From the NCBI GenBank assembly GCA_913045175.1, contig CAJWQG010000004.1, forward strand, positions 1 to 64,000: a DNA stretch of 64,000 nt, given 5' to 3'. The stretch is from an uncultured Gammaproteobacteria bacterium (GTDB taxonomy: Bacteria; Pseudomonadota; Gammaproteobacteria; Pseudomonadales; Azotimanducaceae). Positions within the stretch are counted from its first letter, which is position 1, and each line of letters opens with the position of its first letter. The position numbers and the translations under genes were made by a program. Shown here piece after piece: positions 51,832 through 61,835 of this stretch. The notes under the pieces are model-generated. The model was given only the letters and a program-made list of their open reading frames with translations, searched no databases and was not told the DNA's origin.

Positions 51832-53436
51832 TCAGAACTGATTCATCGTATTGTCACGACCACCAGCGAGCAGTGCGTTGTCACCAGAGAAGTACTCCTT
51901 GTGATCATCGCCGATGTTAGAACCAGCCATATCCTGGTGCTTAACCGACGACATATCACGACGAATCTCCTGTCGTTGAACATCGCGTACATAAGCCAGC
52001 ATGCCCAGGTCACCAAAGTAGCCTTCTGACAATACGTCAGTACCAAGCGCAGTTTCGTGGTAGGTAGGCAAAGTAATCAGGTGGTGGAAGATTCCTGCTT
52101 CACGGGAAGCGTCTTCCTGGAATTTCTGAATCAAGGCGTCCGCTTCTGCAGCCAATTCGGAGTCATCGAACTTGGCATCCATCAGCCCTTTTTCGACCTC
52201 GGCAGGATCCGGATACGCGGATACGTCCTTTCCGGCATCTACCCATTCGGCGTATACCTGCTCGCGGAATGCCAGTGTCCAGTTGAAGGAAGGCGAGTTG
52301 TTATATACCAACTTGGCGTTGGGAACGTAGGTTCGCACCTCGTTCACCATCTCCGCGATCTGCTTAACGTTGGGTCTTTCAGTCTCGATCCATATAAGGT
52401 CAGCGCCGTGGGTCAGACTGGTGACACAGTCAAGAATGACTCGATCGAAGCCGGTGTTTTCCCGGAAGGAATAGAGTCCGTTATCCAGGCGTGTTGGTTT
52501 TACCAACTTACCTTTCTGGTGGATAGCGATGTCGTTTTCCTGCAACGATTTCAGATCCGTGATCTCTTCCGTCTCCAGGAAGTCGTTGTATTGACTGGCA
52601 AGATCGCCCTGCTCCCGTGATACCGGGACCTTTTGCGTCAGGGTGGCACCCAGGGAATCAGTTCGTGCAACAATAATTCCGTTCTCAACGCCGAGTTCCA
52701 TAAACGCGTAGCGTATTGCGTTGATCTTGGACAGAAAGTCTTCGTGTGGCACCGTGACTTTACCCGCTTGGTGTCCACACTGCTTTGCGTCCGATACCTG
52801 GTTCTCCACCTGAATCCCACAGGCTCCCGCTTCAATCATTTTCTTGGCGAGCAGGTAGGTTGCTTCTTCATTACCAAAACCCGCGTCGATGTCTGCGATC
52901 ATTGGTACAACATGCGTTTCGTAATTGTCGATTTTTTCTATTACCGCATCGACGTCGCCACCATTTTCGCGTGCCTCATCTAGCTCGATGAATATGTGAC
53001 GTAGTTCTCGTGCGTCGGTCTGTTTAAGGAACGTGTAGATCTCGTTGACCAAATCAGGCACAGATGTTTTTTCATGCATGCTCTGGTCTGGCAGAGGACC
53101 GAACTGGGAACGCAGCGCGGCGACCATCCATCCGCTCAGGTAAATGTACGACTTGTCCATCGTACCTCTGTGCTTTTTCACTGATATGGCAAGCTGTTGA
53201 GCGGTAAACCCGTGCCAGCAACCCAGTGACTGAGTATAGGTCCCGGAGTCTGCGTCGTAGTCCGCCATGTCCTTGCGCATGATGTCCGCCGTGTAACGGG
53301 CTATATCGAGCCCTGTCTTGAAACGGTTTTGTAACCGCATCCGGGCAATGTACTCGGCGTTAATGCCTTTCCAGGTTTCCGCGTTGCAGCTGCGTACGGC
53401 CTCGGCCGCTTGGACCTCTTCGAGATAAGCAGACAT
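51832..53436 (-). CDS. aceA: Isocitrate lyase (long, ~534 aa subclass)
   Basis: SDAKQCGHQAGKVTVPHEDF; GCWHGFTAQQLAIS; MIADIDAGFGN. Confidence 0.96.
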   Translation of the reverse strand: MSAYLEEVQAAEAVRSCNAETWKGINAEYIARMRLQNRFKTGLDIARYTADIMRKDMADYDADSGTYTQSLGCWHGFTAQQLAISVKKHRGTMDKSYIYLSGWMVAALRSQFGPLPDQSMHEKTSVPDLVNEIYTFLKQTDARELRHIFIELDEARENGGDVDAVIEKIDNYETHVVPMIADIDAGFGNEEATYLLAKKMIEAGACGIQVENQVSDAKQCGHQAGKVTVPHEDFLSKINAIRYAFMELGVENGIIVARTDSLGATLTQKVPVSREQGDLASQYNDFLETEEITDLKSLQENDIAIHQKGKLVKPTRLDNGLYSFRENTGFDRVILDCVTSLTHGADLIWIETERPNVKQIAEMVNEVRTYVPNAKLVYNNSPSFNWTLAFREQVYAEWVDAGKDVSAYPDPAEVEKGLMDAKFDDSELAAEADALIQKFQEDASREAGIFHHLITLPTYHETALGTDVLSEGYFGDLGMLAYVRDVQRQEIRRDMSSVKHQDMAGSNIGDDHKEYFSGDNALLAGGRDNTMNQF

Positions 53437-53547
53437 GGTGAAGTTTCTCCTAATTACTGATGTAACGTTGCTAATGTGAGCGCGCAATGTACCAGTGAAG
53501 TAGGAATACGATAATGGAATAATTGGATACTAATATATTCCAATTGC

Positions 53548-54378
53548 TCAAGTATTAAATTCTGATCGCAATTGCTCGAAGGCCTGTCGATGTTTGTCGC
53601 TATCAATTCGTGGGTTGACGATTTTTAACTCGACGAATTGGTCGCCGTTTCCTAGTCCTCGACCCTTGAGTCTTAGCCTTCGACCAGTCTGACTATTTTC
53701 TGGAACTTTAAGATTAACCGGGCCACCCAGGGTTGGGATTTCGACACTAGCACCAAGTGCCGCTTGCCATGGCGTGACTTCCAGCATGAAGCAAATATCT
53801 TTGCCGTCGGTGGTGAACCGGGAGTGGGGGGCAAAGGTTATCTGCAGGTATAGGTCACTGGGTTGACCGTCGGGAACGGTTTCACCCTGTCCTGCGAGAC
53901 GAAGTTTCTGTCCTTCGCGGATACTCTTTGGAATGCTGACGTTTATTGTTTTCTCGCTATCCCTGTTTTGATAGCGCAGCTGCCGTGAACCTCCGTTGTA
54001 GGCTTCTTCCAGGGTGATTTGTAGGGTGTGGTGCACATCCTGGGGTTGATGGCCATGGAAGTCGCCGAATCCATCGAAGGGGTGTCCGAAGATCGAATTT
54101 AAGAGATCATCGAAACTAACGTTCGGGTCGCTGTGAAAATGTTGACCTTCGCCGCGGACGTAAGCTCGCAGCTGGTCGTACTCAGCGCGCTTGTCCTCGT
54201 TTTTTAGGTTGTCGTAGGCGTCGCTAACGTCCTGAAATTTTGCCTGAGCATCAGGTTCCTTACTGACGTCTGGATGGTATCTCCGGGCCAGCTTCTTATA
54301 GGCGCGCTTGATCTCCTCGGCGCTTGCCGAGGGTTTTACGCCAAGAATGTCGTGGTAGTCCTTAAATTCCACAGTCAT
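53548..54378 (-). CDS. cbpA: DnaJ-class co-chaperone CbpA
   Basis: J domain (KDYHDILGVKPSASAEEIKRAYKKLARRYHPDVSKE) plus C-terminal DnaJ domains without a zinc-finger. Confidence 0.93.
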   Translation of the reverse strand: MTVEFKDYHDILGVKPSASAEEIKRAYKKLARRYHPDVSKEPDAQAKFQDVSDAYDNLKNEDKRAEYDQLRAYVRGEGQHFHSDPNVSFDDLLNSIFGHPFDGFGDFHGHQPQDVHHTLQITLEEAYNGGSRQLRYQNRDSEKTINVSIPKSIREGQKLRLAGQGETVPDGQPSDLYLQITFAPHSRFTTDGKDICFMLEVTPWQAALGASVEIPTLGGPVNLKVPENSQTGRRLRLKGRGLGNGDQFVELKIVNPRIDSDKHRQAFEQLRSEFNT

Positions 54379-54614
54379 ATCTGCATGTTTCACTAGCCTA
54401 CTAGTGATATATCGGGTCGACCTACTGTTTCTCAAGAGACTTAATGGGAAGATATTTCGGGACGGGGACGATGCTTAGGGTATGTGATCTACGCCTAGCA
54501 GGGTACCCTGGTACATTGCGAGATAATCGTGGGCCGAAATATCAAGGTCAACAATTAGTATTGGCATGGTAAAGATAACTATACCGAAGATTGGACTGTG
54601 TCTAGGAACATAGA

Positions 54615-55253
54615 ATGCATATTGTTAGTGTAAATGTGGGCAAGAAGACGGGGATACCTCGTCTTGGCGGTGGGAACGTTACGACCGGCATTAATAAGCA
54701 GCCTGTGAGTACGACGGTGGATGTTGACGAGCTCGGTCTATCGGATGACGATGTGCGTAATACAGTTCATCACGGTGGTCCCGATCAGGCCGTGTATTTA
54801 TATCGTCAGGAGGACTATGACTATTGGAGCCAGATGCTTGAACGAGAGATTGTGCCCGGTATGTTTGGCGTAAATCTTACGGTGACCGGTTTGCCGGATC
54901 CTTTCCTGGCGGTGGGTGATGCAATCATTTTCCCGGATCTGCGGCTTCAGGTGACCGCTCCGCGTATTCCCTGTAATACGCTCGCGGCAAAAATGGGAGA
55001 CAAGTTGTTTCCGAAAAAGTTTATTGGTGCCGCGTTACTAGGTATCTACTGCAGTGTGCTGCAACCTGGATCGATCACCGTGGGAGATACCTTTACCGTT
55101 GAAGAATACGAAGGTGACCGCATCACCACCGTGGAATTTTTCAGGGACTGGCTGGGGAAGATGAGTGCTGATGACATTAAACGCTACCTCGCTGTCCCTA
55201 TTGATATTCGGACTCGTACCAAGTTGCTCGAAAGGCAGAGAAAATCTGATTGA
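54615..55253 (+). CDS. MOSC domain protein (YiiM-like)
   Basis: VHHGGPDQAVYLYRQEDYDYW; GMFGVNLTV; TAPRIPCNTLAAKM. Confidence 0.9.
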   Translation: MHIVSVNVGKKTGIPRLGGGNVTTGINKQPVSTTVDVDELGLSDDDVRNTVHHGGPDQAVYLYRQEDYDYWSQMLEREIVPGMFGVNLTVTGLPDPFLAVGDAIIFPDLRLQVTAPRIPCNTLAAKMGDKLFPKKFIGAALLGIYCSVLQPGSITVGDTFTVEEYEGDRITTVEFFRDWLGKMSADDIKRYLAVPIDIRTRTKLLERQRKSD

Positions 55254-55312
55254 GTCGCTGGCCTCAAAGAACTACGCTTTCTAGTCTCGGCACTTATTAA
55301 AGGAGGTTTAGC

Positions 55313-55687
55313 ATGTCAGAAGACAAGCGACCCGACGTGTGGATTGGTCACGTTCGCATGACGACCCCATCACTTGAAGCGAGTGAGACATTCATGAAGG
55401 AAATTGGACTAAGGTCAATATTCCGGGGTGACGAGATTGCAGTGATGGAGTTGCGGGGTGGTACTCATATAGTGCTAGCCCAGGACGAAGGTGGCAAACC
55501 TGACAAAACGTCCTTTGACTTTATGGTGGAGGACTTGGACGCAACACATGCACAGTACGTGGAGAGAGGGTATTCGGTCAGCGATATTGAGGAGGGCCGA
55601 ATCCACAGTTCCTTTGTGGTGACTGAGCCTGGGGGTAACCAGATTGTGGTGAATTCTTCACACGTGCCTGATCACAGCCTGGTCTAG
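55313..55687 (+). CDS. VOC (glyoxalase/dioxygenase superfamily) protein
   Basis: WIGHVRMTTPSLEASETFMKEIGLR; strong AAGGAGG upstream. Confidence 0.8.
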   Translation: MSEDKRPDVWIGHVRMTTPSLEASETFMKEIGLRSIFRGDEIAVMELRGGTHIVLAQDEGGKPDKTSFDFMVEDLDATHAQYVERGYSVSDIEEGRIHSSFVVTEPGGNQIVVNSSHVPDHSLV

Positions 55688-57282
55688 CCCGCGTCTTCAA
55701 GAATATATTCCGCACCTTTTTCAGCGATCATTACGGTTGGTGCGTTGGTATTGCCCGATGTGATACTGGGCATGATGGATGCATCGATGACCCGGAGATT
55801 TGATACTCCGTGAACCTGTAATCTATCGTCAACCACTGCCATTGGATCATTCCCCATCTTACAGGTGCCGACGGGATGAAAGATTGTTGTACCGAGGTCT
55901 CCCGCCGCCTGGGCGAGCTCCTCTTCGGTCTGGCAGCCTACACCTGGCTTTAGTTCCTGGGGGGAATAGCGTGCGAGTGCCTGAGCGGCCATGATTCGTC
56001 TGGTGTACGTTAATCCGGCGATTGCCACCTTACGGTCTGCTTCCGTGGAGAGGTAGTTAAGGTTGATTGCAGGATGATCTTCTGCCCTGTTACTGATTAT
56101 TCGGACACTTCCTCGGCTCGTTGGTCTAAGATTGCACACGGATGGGGTGATGGCGTCAAACTTGTGCAGGGGTTCACCAAATTTATCCAGCGAAAGGGGT
56201 TGAACGTGCCATTCCATATTGGCTGAAGGCTGATCTTCATCACTCTTGGCGAAAGCGCCAAGCTGTGATGGCGGCATGGTCAATGGCCCACTTCTTAGCA
56301 ACGCATATTCCATAGCCATTGACGCGAGACCGACGATTGAATTGGCTCGGCGATTGAGCGTGGTGGTATTGCTGACTCCATAGACTGTTCGGATTTGCAG
56401 ATGATCCTGGAGATTCTCTCCTACACCCGGAAGCTCATGTTCGACATCAATGCCGCTATCGCGCAGCAACTCGCCGGACCCAATTCCCGATAACTGAAGT
56501 AGCTGGGGAGATCCGATCGATCCTGCCGCGAGGACGACCTCGCGCCTTGCTTGCATTGTTTCACTGGAACCGAATTCATCAACGAGTTGTATGCCGGTGG
56601 CACGCCGCTCGGAAATCATTACCTTGTGGACCTGCGCCTTGGTCATCACAGTGAGATTTGGACGAGACATTATCGGGCGCAGAAAGGCTTTTGTGCCGCT
56701 CCAACGAACACCGCGTCGCTGATTCATTTGAAAGTAGGCGTTGCCAAAGTTATTGCCGCGATTGAACTCTTCAATTTTAGGTATACCGCACTCTTCAGCT
56801 GCGTCCCGCCAGGCCTCCAGAATCTCCCAGTTTACGCGACGCTCTTCGACCCGCAGTTCTCCGCCATTCCCATGAAACTCGTTGGCACCGTGCTGGTAGT
56901 CTTCAGAACGTTTAAACACGGGCAGCACTTCCTCCCAGGCCCAGCCGCGATTGCCTAGCTGTGACCAGTGGTCGTAATCACTCGCCTGTCCTCGCATGTA
57001 GATCATGGCGTTTATCGAAGAACAACCGCCCAGCACCTTGCCACGCGCATAGCCAATGGATCTGCCATTCAGGCCTGGTTCTGGCTCAGTTTCATAGCAC
57101 CAATCGGTGCGAGGGTTATTGATGGTGTAGAGATAGCCCACTGGAATATCGATCCAGAAGTAGCTATCCGAATCGCCAGCCTCGATTAGCAGGACCCGAT
57201 TGTTTGGATCGGCAGTGAGGCGATTGGCGAGGACGCAACCTGCCGTGCCCGCACCAACGATGATGTAGTCGAATTCTTTCAT
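55684..57282 (-). CDS. GMC-family oxidoreductase (choline dehydrogenase-like)
   Basis: DYIIVGAGTAGCVLANRL; GKVLGGCSSINAMIYMRG; GNTNAPTVMIAEKGAE. Confidence 0.94.
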   Translation of the reverse strand: MKEFDYIIVGAGTAGCVLANRLTADPNNRVLLIEAGDSDSYFWIDIPVGYLYTINNPRTDWCYETEPEPGLNGRSIGYARGKVLGGCSSINAMIYMRGQASDYDHWSQLGNRGWAWEEVLPVFKRSEDYQHGANEFHGNGGELRVEERRVNWEILEAWRDAAEECGIPKIEEFNRGNNFGNAYFQMNQRRGVRWSGTKAFLRPIMSRPNLTVMTKAQVHKVMISERRATGIQLVDEFGSSETMQARREVVLAAGSIGSPQLLQLSGIGSGELLRDSGIDVEHELPGVGENLQDHLQIRTVYGVSNTTTLNRRANSIVGLASMAMEYALLRSGPLTMPPSQLGAFAKSDEDQPSANMEWHVQPLSLDKFGEPLHKFDAITPSVCNLRPTSRGSVRIISNRAEDHPAINLNYLSTEADRKVAIAGLTYTRRIMAAQALARYSPQELKPGVGCQTEEELAQAAGDLGTTIFHPVGTCKMGNDPMAVVDDRLQVHGVSNLRVIDASIMPSITSGNTNAPTVMIAEKGAEYILEDAG

Positions 57283-58931
57283 TAGCGTAATTCTGCGAAA
57301 ACCTCATCGAGCATGTTAAGCCCACAGAGTGTATGAACGACACCCACCTTGTCTATGGCTTCGAAGATCAATCGAAAGCTGGTGGAATTACATTCGTCGC
57401 TGTGATGTATGATTGCAACGTTGCCATTCAACACTTCAAGAAAAGCGTCGGTGTTGGTGGCCGGCACCAGACGATCATACTCGGAATGATACAGATGGAG
57501 TGTCGTGCCCGGATCGTTGAAGACTGATTCAGCGTTGGCGATATTGGTGAAACTGTTGAGTTGCAGTAGTGAGCGAAGGTTATCGTAGTCCGGACTCGCA
57601 TCGAGGAAACCGGACACGAATCCGGCATCAAGCTCCTCATCATCGACGATGTCATCCAGAAATACCCCAACATCAGTAAATTCGATCATACCAGGCAGAA
57701 TCCGGTCAGTAGCGAAGGGCACGTGAGTCGCTGGGTCGACCAGGCTGCAGTAACCATCCCCGTTACATTCTTCGTTTACGGCCTGTAACACGCCGCGAAA
57801 CGTTCTGTAGAGGTCAAAAGGTGCACCGCCAAGGTATACAGCAGATGCCTGTAGATTGGGGTGGTGGCGCAAAAGCTCCAGCCAGCTTGCTACAGCACTG
57901 TGTCCGCCCTGTGAATACCCGATAATATTGAGCGTAATGGTCTCATCGTTATAGAAGGGTGTATATGTATCATCTTGTAGTACTCGAAGGACAAAATCGA
58001 TCGCGTTGGTGCCAGTCCTGTTCGCGAGTAGATAGGTTTCCGGTGCATCGTCTGTACTACCGCGTCCAAGATTATCGGGCGCTATGACAAGGTAGCCGTG
58101 GGCTGCGAACAGATTGGCAAGGATGTACCAGGCGTCGCTATCTTCGAGCAAGGACGGTGTTGAGCCTGTCGCATGAGTTAACAGAATGATCTGCTCCCGA
58201 CTGATGAAATCATCTGTATTAGGGAAGGCTATAAGACCACTTAGATTGTGGGTAGCACTACCGTCGGGGTCGACAGACGAATACTCGACCTGTTGTGCGA
58301 CGACGTCGGAACTAGCATTGGGACTAGCCAGGTTCTGCCAGGCGCTACTCGCGAGATCAACAATAAATGTCAGAATGACGAACTCTACCAGGGGTGGCAA
58401 GTCCAGCTCGTCCAGCAGTGCGCCAGCGATGTAGTTCGAGAACATTGTGTCTACGTCATCGGTGTTGATCTCCCGTGTCTGTAATACATTGAGACTGGGT
58501 AGGTCGCTTACGGTATCGAAAGTTATCGACCCCTCAAATGATTCGTTAGCGATAGTTGTGTTGACTGATATCTCCTGGCCTGCAGCGGTGGACGCTTCGG
58601 GGCACGTAAATTTGTGGTTGACCAGTTGATCCCCGCTCTGATTGGCCAGGTCCACCACATTCCGTAGCACGGTAAAAGTAGTGGCCTCACATGTCGATCT
58701 GAGATCGTAGTTAGCGTTCGCCTCGCCGTGATATACCAGATCGAAGCGTGCCTGATAGCCGGCAACATTACTCGTAGTGTTTCTCGGCATACTATCGAGA
58801 AACACGAGAGGAGAGGGTGGGTCAGGTTCAGGCGGCGTAATTGTAGTTTCGCTGTTGCCACCTCCGCCTTCACCGCAGGCAGCCAGGGTTATGCAGAGTA
58901 TCGTTAACGGGATACGCTGCATAAACGTCAA
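57282..58931 (-). CDS. Secreted alpha/beta hydrolase lipoprotein
   Basis: Lipobox ITLAACGEGG; GYSQGGHSA nucleophile elbow. Confidence 0.85.
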   Translation of the reverse strand: MTFMQRIPLTILCITLAACGEGGGGNSETTITPPEPDPPSPLVFLDSMPRNTTSNVAGYQARFDLVYHGEANANYDLRSTCEATTFTVLRNVVDLANQSGDQLVNHKFTCPEASTAAGQEISVNTTIANESFEGSITFDTVSDLPSLNVLQTREINTDDVDTMFSNYIAGALLDELDLPPLVEFVILTFIVDLASSAWQNLASPNASSDVVAQQVEYSSVDPDGSATHNLSGLIAFPNTDDFISREQIILLTHATGSTPSLLEDSDAWYILANLFAAHGYLVIAPDNLGRGSTDDAPETYLLANRTGTNAIDFVLRVLQDDTYTPFYNDETITLNIIGYSQGGHSAVASWLELLRHHPNLQASAVYLGGAPFDLYRTFRGVLQAVNEECNGDGYCSLVDPATHVPFATDRILPGMIEFTDVGVFLDDIVDDEELDAGFVSGFLDASPDYDNLRSLLQLNSFTNIANAESVFNDPGTTLHLYHSEYDRLVPATNTDAFLEVLNGNVAIIHHSDECNSTSFRLIFEAIDKVGVVHTLCGLNMLDEVFAELR

Positions 58932-60490
58932 GCCTGCGCAGAAAACATTCCGTCCAGATGCTCTTGGGGGAGTGGCTGTGTTACTTTGGACACCGCGACT
59001 GTAAATGCGATGGAAACGATTTCACCCATGACAGCACAGGATACGGGGTTGGGTCCTTCTCCATGTAACCAGGTAACCCAATTGTGCAGTATTCCGGGTG
59101 CAAACCAATCTGGATTAATCATTTGCGTATAAATGATGGCAAAAGTGATGAATCCCGAAAGTAGTCCCGCGCAAGCGCCCTGCCGGGTTACGCCACGCCA
59201 CAAAGCGCCTACTACAAGTGGCCCGGCGAATGCGGCCATCATTCCGCCAACGCCTATCCACACGATCATCGCGATGTTGAGGTCCATCAGGAACCATGCC
59301 ATGCACATACAGACAAGAAGTACTCCGACTGTTGATACACGACTGATCAGCAAGACGCGTTGATCCAATTCTTCTTCCGTCAGATTGGGGTGAACCCTGG
59401 GAACAATAGTTCGCCGGTAGAGGTCGTTGGCGATTATCTGGGTTGATGACACCACCAGACCGTCCGCCGTACTCATGATGGCAGCCAGTACCCCGACACC
59501 AATCAGTGCTGCGAGCCAGGTTGGAAAGAGCTCAATAAATAACATCGGCAGCGCCTGGTTAGGGCTCGCGCCGTCCATGTATAGCGCATCACCAAGGAGA
59601 GCTCTGGCGAGCAGGCCACCGAGGCCCAGCATGCCCAGGGTTAGTCCGAAGATAAACGCGAGCTTTACGAATTGCATCTGCCCGTTACTATCCTTTAGCG
59701 CCCATAACTTGTTACCGAGGTGTGGCAGCAGGCCAAGCGGTATGTGGGCGAACACGATAACAAAGATGGACCACCAGGAGTGGTAGTAGGGTGTGTTGGG
59801 ATTCAGCGGTGCTACAAGCGTCTCATCTTGTGCTTTCAGGTTGTTGATCATGCCGGAGAAGCCGCCATCAATACCGAATCCGAGAGCAACCAGAATGATC
59901 ACCACCACTGCCAGTGCCAACATCATCGCGCCCTGGACGGCATCGGTCATGATATCCGCATGTGCACCGCCCATTACGACGTAGAACAGCAACACAATGG
60001 TGGTGATAATCAGTGCCCAGCCCGATGACAGCCCGAGCATAATTTCGAACATAACAAGCCCGGAAACGAGCTGTCCCGCCAGGTAGAAAAACAGCACCAG
60101 TGACAAAAGCGAAACAAGTACACGTATGCCTTCTGACTGGTACCTGTCGCCCAGATACTCTGGAATAGACCGATTGCCAAACTTATTACCGGAGTTGGCG
60201 ATCAATCGCATGGAAATCAATATGCCGAAATAAACGCCGATGGGGTATAAAAAATTCCCCCAGTTAGATGCTGTGCCCCATTCATAGGCAAGCGCTGGTG
60301 TGCCGAGAAATGTGGCGCCGCTTGCAGTGGATGCCGCAAAAGCCAGTGCCAGGAAGTAGGGTCCGTAAGAGCCACGCGCGGTAGCGAAATCGTCGGCGTG
60401 GTGAATGCGTTTACTGGCGATATAGCCTATGACTAGCATCAGGCCCACATAAAAGACCATGAAACACCATGACCAGGCGATTAGCGACAT
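58928..60490 (-). CDS. Sodium:solute symporter (SSS family)
   Basis: 13-TM-type protein; GARGSYGPYFLALAFAASTASGATFLG-like N-terminal region. Confidence 0.92.
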   Translation of the reverse strand: MSLIAWSWCFMVFYVGLMLVIGYIASKRIHHADDFATARGSYGPYFLALAFAASTASGATFLGTPALAYEWGTASNWGNFLYPIGVYFGILISMRLIANSGNKFGNRSIPEYLGDRYQSEGIRVLVSLLSLVLFFYLAGQLVSGLVMFEIMLGLSSGWALIITTIVLLFYVVMGGAHADIMTDAVQGAMMLALAVVVIILVALGFGIDGGFSGMINNLKAQDETLVAPLNPNTPYYHSWWSIFVIVFAHIPLGLLPHLGNKLWALKDSNGQMQFVKLAFIFGLTLGMLGLGGLLARALLGDALYMDGASPNQALPMLFIELFPTWLAALIGVGVLAAIMSTADGLVVSSTQIIANDLYRRTIVPRVHPNLTEEELDQRVLLISRVSTVGVLLVCMCMAWFLMDLNIAMIVWIGVGGMMAAFAGPLVVGALWRGVTRQGACAGLLSGFITFAIIYTQMINPDWFAPGILHNWVTWLHGEGPNPVSCAVMGEIVSIAFTVAVSKVTQPLPQEHLDGMFSAQA

Positions 60491-60589
60491 CTGGGTTCCC
60501 CCTAAAAAACTTATACGAAATTTTTACAACACCCTATGTGAAATGGTGCCCTGAATTCAAGGTATACTTTTTGGGTTAGGAGGAGAGTT

Positions 60590-61111
60590 ATGGCGCATAT
60601 CATCGAACCCGCTGCAAGTGGACGTGCCAAGTGTCGTGGTTGTGGCCAGGCGATCGCAAAAGGAGAACTGCGATTTGGTGAACGTCTGCCAAACCCTTTC
60701 GCTGACGATGGCGACATGACGCTGTGGTTTCATATCTTGTGTGCCGCATACAAGCGCCCTGAATCTATTGCCGAGGTCATTGATGACTCAGGTGTTGAAG
60801 ATGAGGCTAGCCTCAAGAAGATTATCGAATTTGGTATCGAACATCGGCGTCTGGCCAGAGTAAACGGTATTCAGAAAGCACCCAGTGCCCGAGCTCGATG
60901 TCGTAGCTGTCGCGAACCCATAGCTAAAGGAGACTGGCGAATTCTGCTGGTATATTTTGATGACGGCATGTTTAGTGCGTCAGGCTATGTGCATGTTGGG
61001 TGCGTGACGGAGTATTTCGAGACCGTGGATATCGTTGATCGCATTCTGCATTTCGAGAGTGAGACATTCACCGAGGAGGATATCGCCGAGTTCAGAGCCT
61101 TGATCTCCTGA
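60590..61111 (+). CDS. Double PARP-type zinc-finger protein
   Basis: ASGRAKCRGCGQAIAKGELRFG...LWFHILC and SARARCRSCREPIAKGDWRI...GYVHVGC: two CxxC...HxxC modules; strong AGGAGG. Confidence 0.85.
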   Translation: MAHIIEPAASGRAKCRGCGQAIAKGELRFGERLPNPFADDGDMTLWFHILCAAYKRPESIAEVIDDSGVEDEASLKKIIEFGIEHRRLARVNGIQKAPSARARCRSCREPIAKGDWRILLVYFDDGMFSASGYVHVGCVTEYFETVDIVDRILHFESETFTEEDIAEFRALIS

Positions 61112-61175
61112 TTTCTTGCGGTACAACACGATATTATCGGCAGAATTTGAACCAAAAGTGAGGAACTAGAACGAG

Positions 61176-61553
61176 ATGTACAAAGATGCACATGCTGTAT
61201 TGGATACGTGGTTGTCAGGGGTGAACGCTGGCGAATTCGAGGCGGTGATCGGTCTGTATAACCCCAGAGCGATTCTGTTGCCGACTTTCTCGAACAAGGT
61301 TCTGGCTGATCATGAATCGATACAGGGTTATTTTGAACAACTCGGTCGTCGCGGCAGTATATCGGTGGAGTTATTCGAGAGCACGGTCCATAGCCAGCAC
61401 TATGCTGACAAAATAGAAGGTGTTGTGGGTGTCTATCGCTGGCACTTTGGTGATACGGACGAGCCAGCTGATGCTCGTTTCACGTTTACGGCAGATCTGA
61501 GTCAGCCGGCAACCATACTGCATCATCACTCCTCGGTTGTTCCGGGCTCATGA
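61176..61553 (+). CDS. SnoaL/NTF2-like (SgcJ/CaMKII-association-like) protein
   Basis: VLDTWLSGVNAGEFEAVIGLYNPRAILLPTFSN...GVYRWHFGDTDEPADARFTF. Confidence 0.8.
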   Translation: MYKDAHAVLDTWLSGVNAGEFEAVIGLYNPRAILLPTFSNKVLADHESIQGYFEQLGRRGSISVELFESTVHSQHYADKIEGVVGVYRWHFGDTDEPADARFTFTADLSQPATILHHHSSVVPGS

Positions 61554-61693
61554 TCATCGCAGCGTTTCAGCTTTGCGCTCAGTAGTGAAATGTTCAACTG
61601 AGACGCTTCACGGCACTGGATTTGACCAGATCACGTATTGAATCGGGAATCGCCAGACCCGCCTGAATGTTTGCATCAAGACCGCGCTCCAGT

Positions 61694-61825
61694 TTCTCGG
61701 CCGCTGATATCGCGATCGATACAGTCACGGAGTACCTACGCACGGATAACCTGCGCATCCTGCTGGTGGGGTTCGATGAACAGATGAGTGAAATCTATCG
61801 CGAGAGGCTACAACGTTATCCGTGA
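61694..61825 (+). pseudogene. Macro-domain (ADP-ribose binding) C-terminal remnant
   Basis: Frame reads FSAADIAIDTVTEYLRTDNLRILLVGFDEQMSEIYRERLQRYP*, like the C-terminus of YmdB-type macro domains; no intact N-terminus. Confidence 0.6.
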
Positions 61826-61835
61826 CAGGTAGTCT

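Noticed and set aside
52057-52620. 187 aa plus-strand ORF antisense to aceA
   Set aside because: Fully antisense to a clear isocitrate lyase; no family-like motifs, explained by codon bias.
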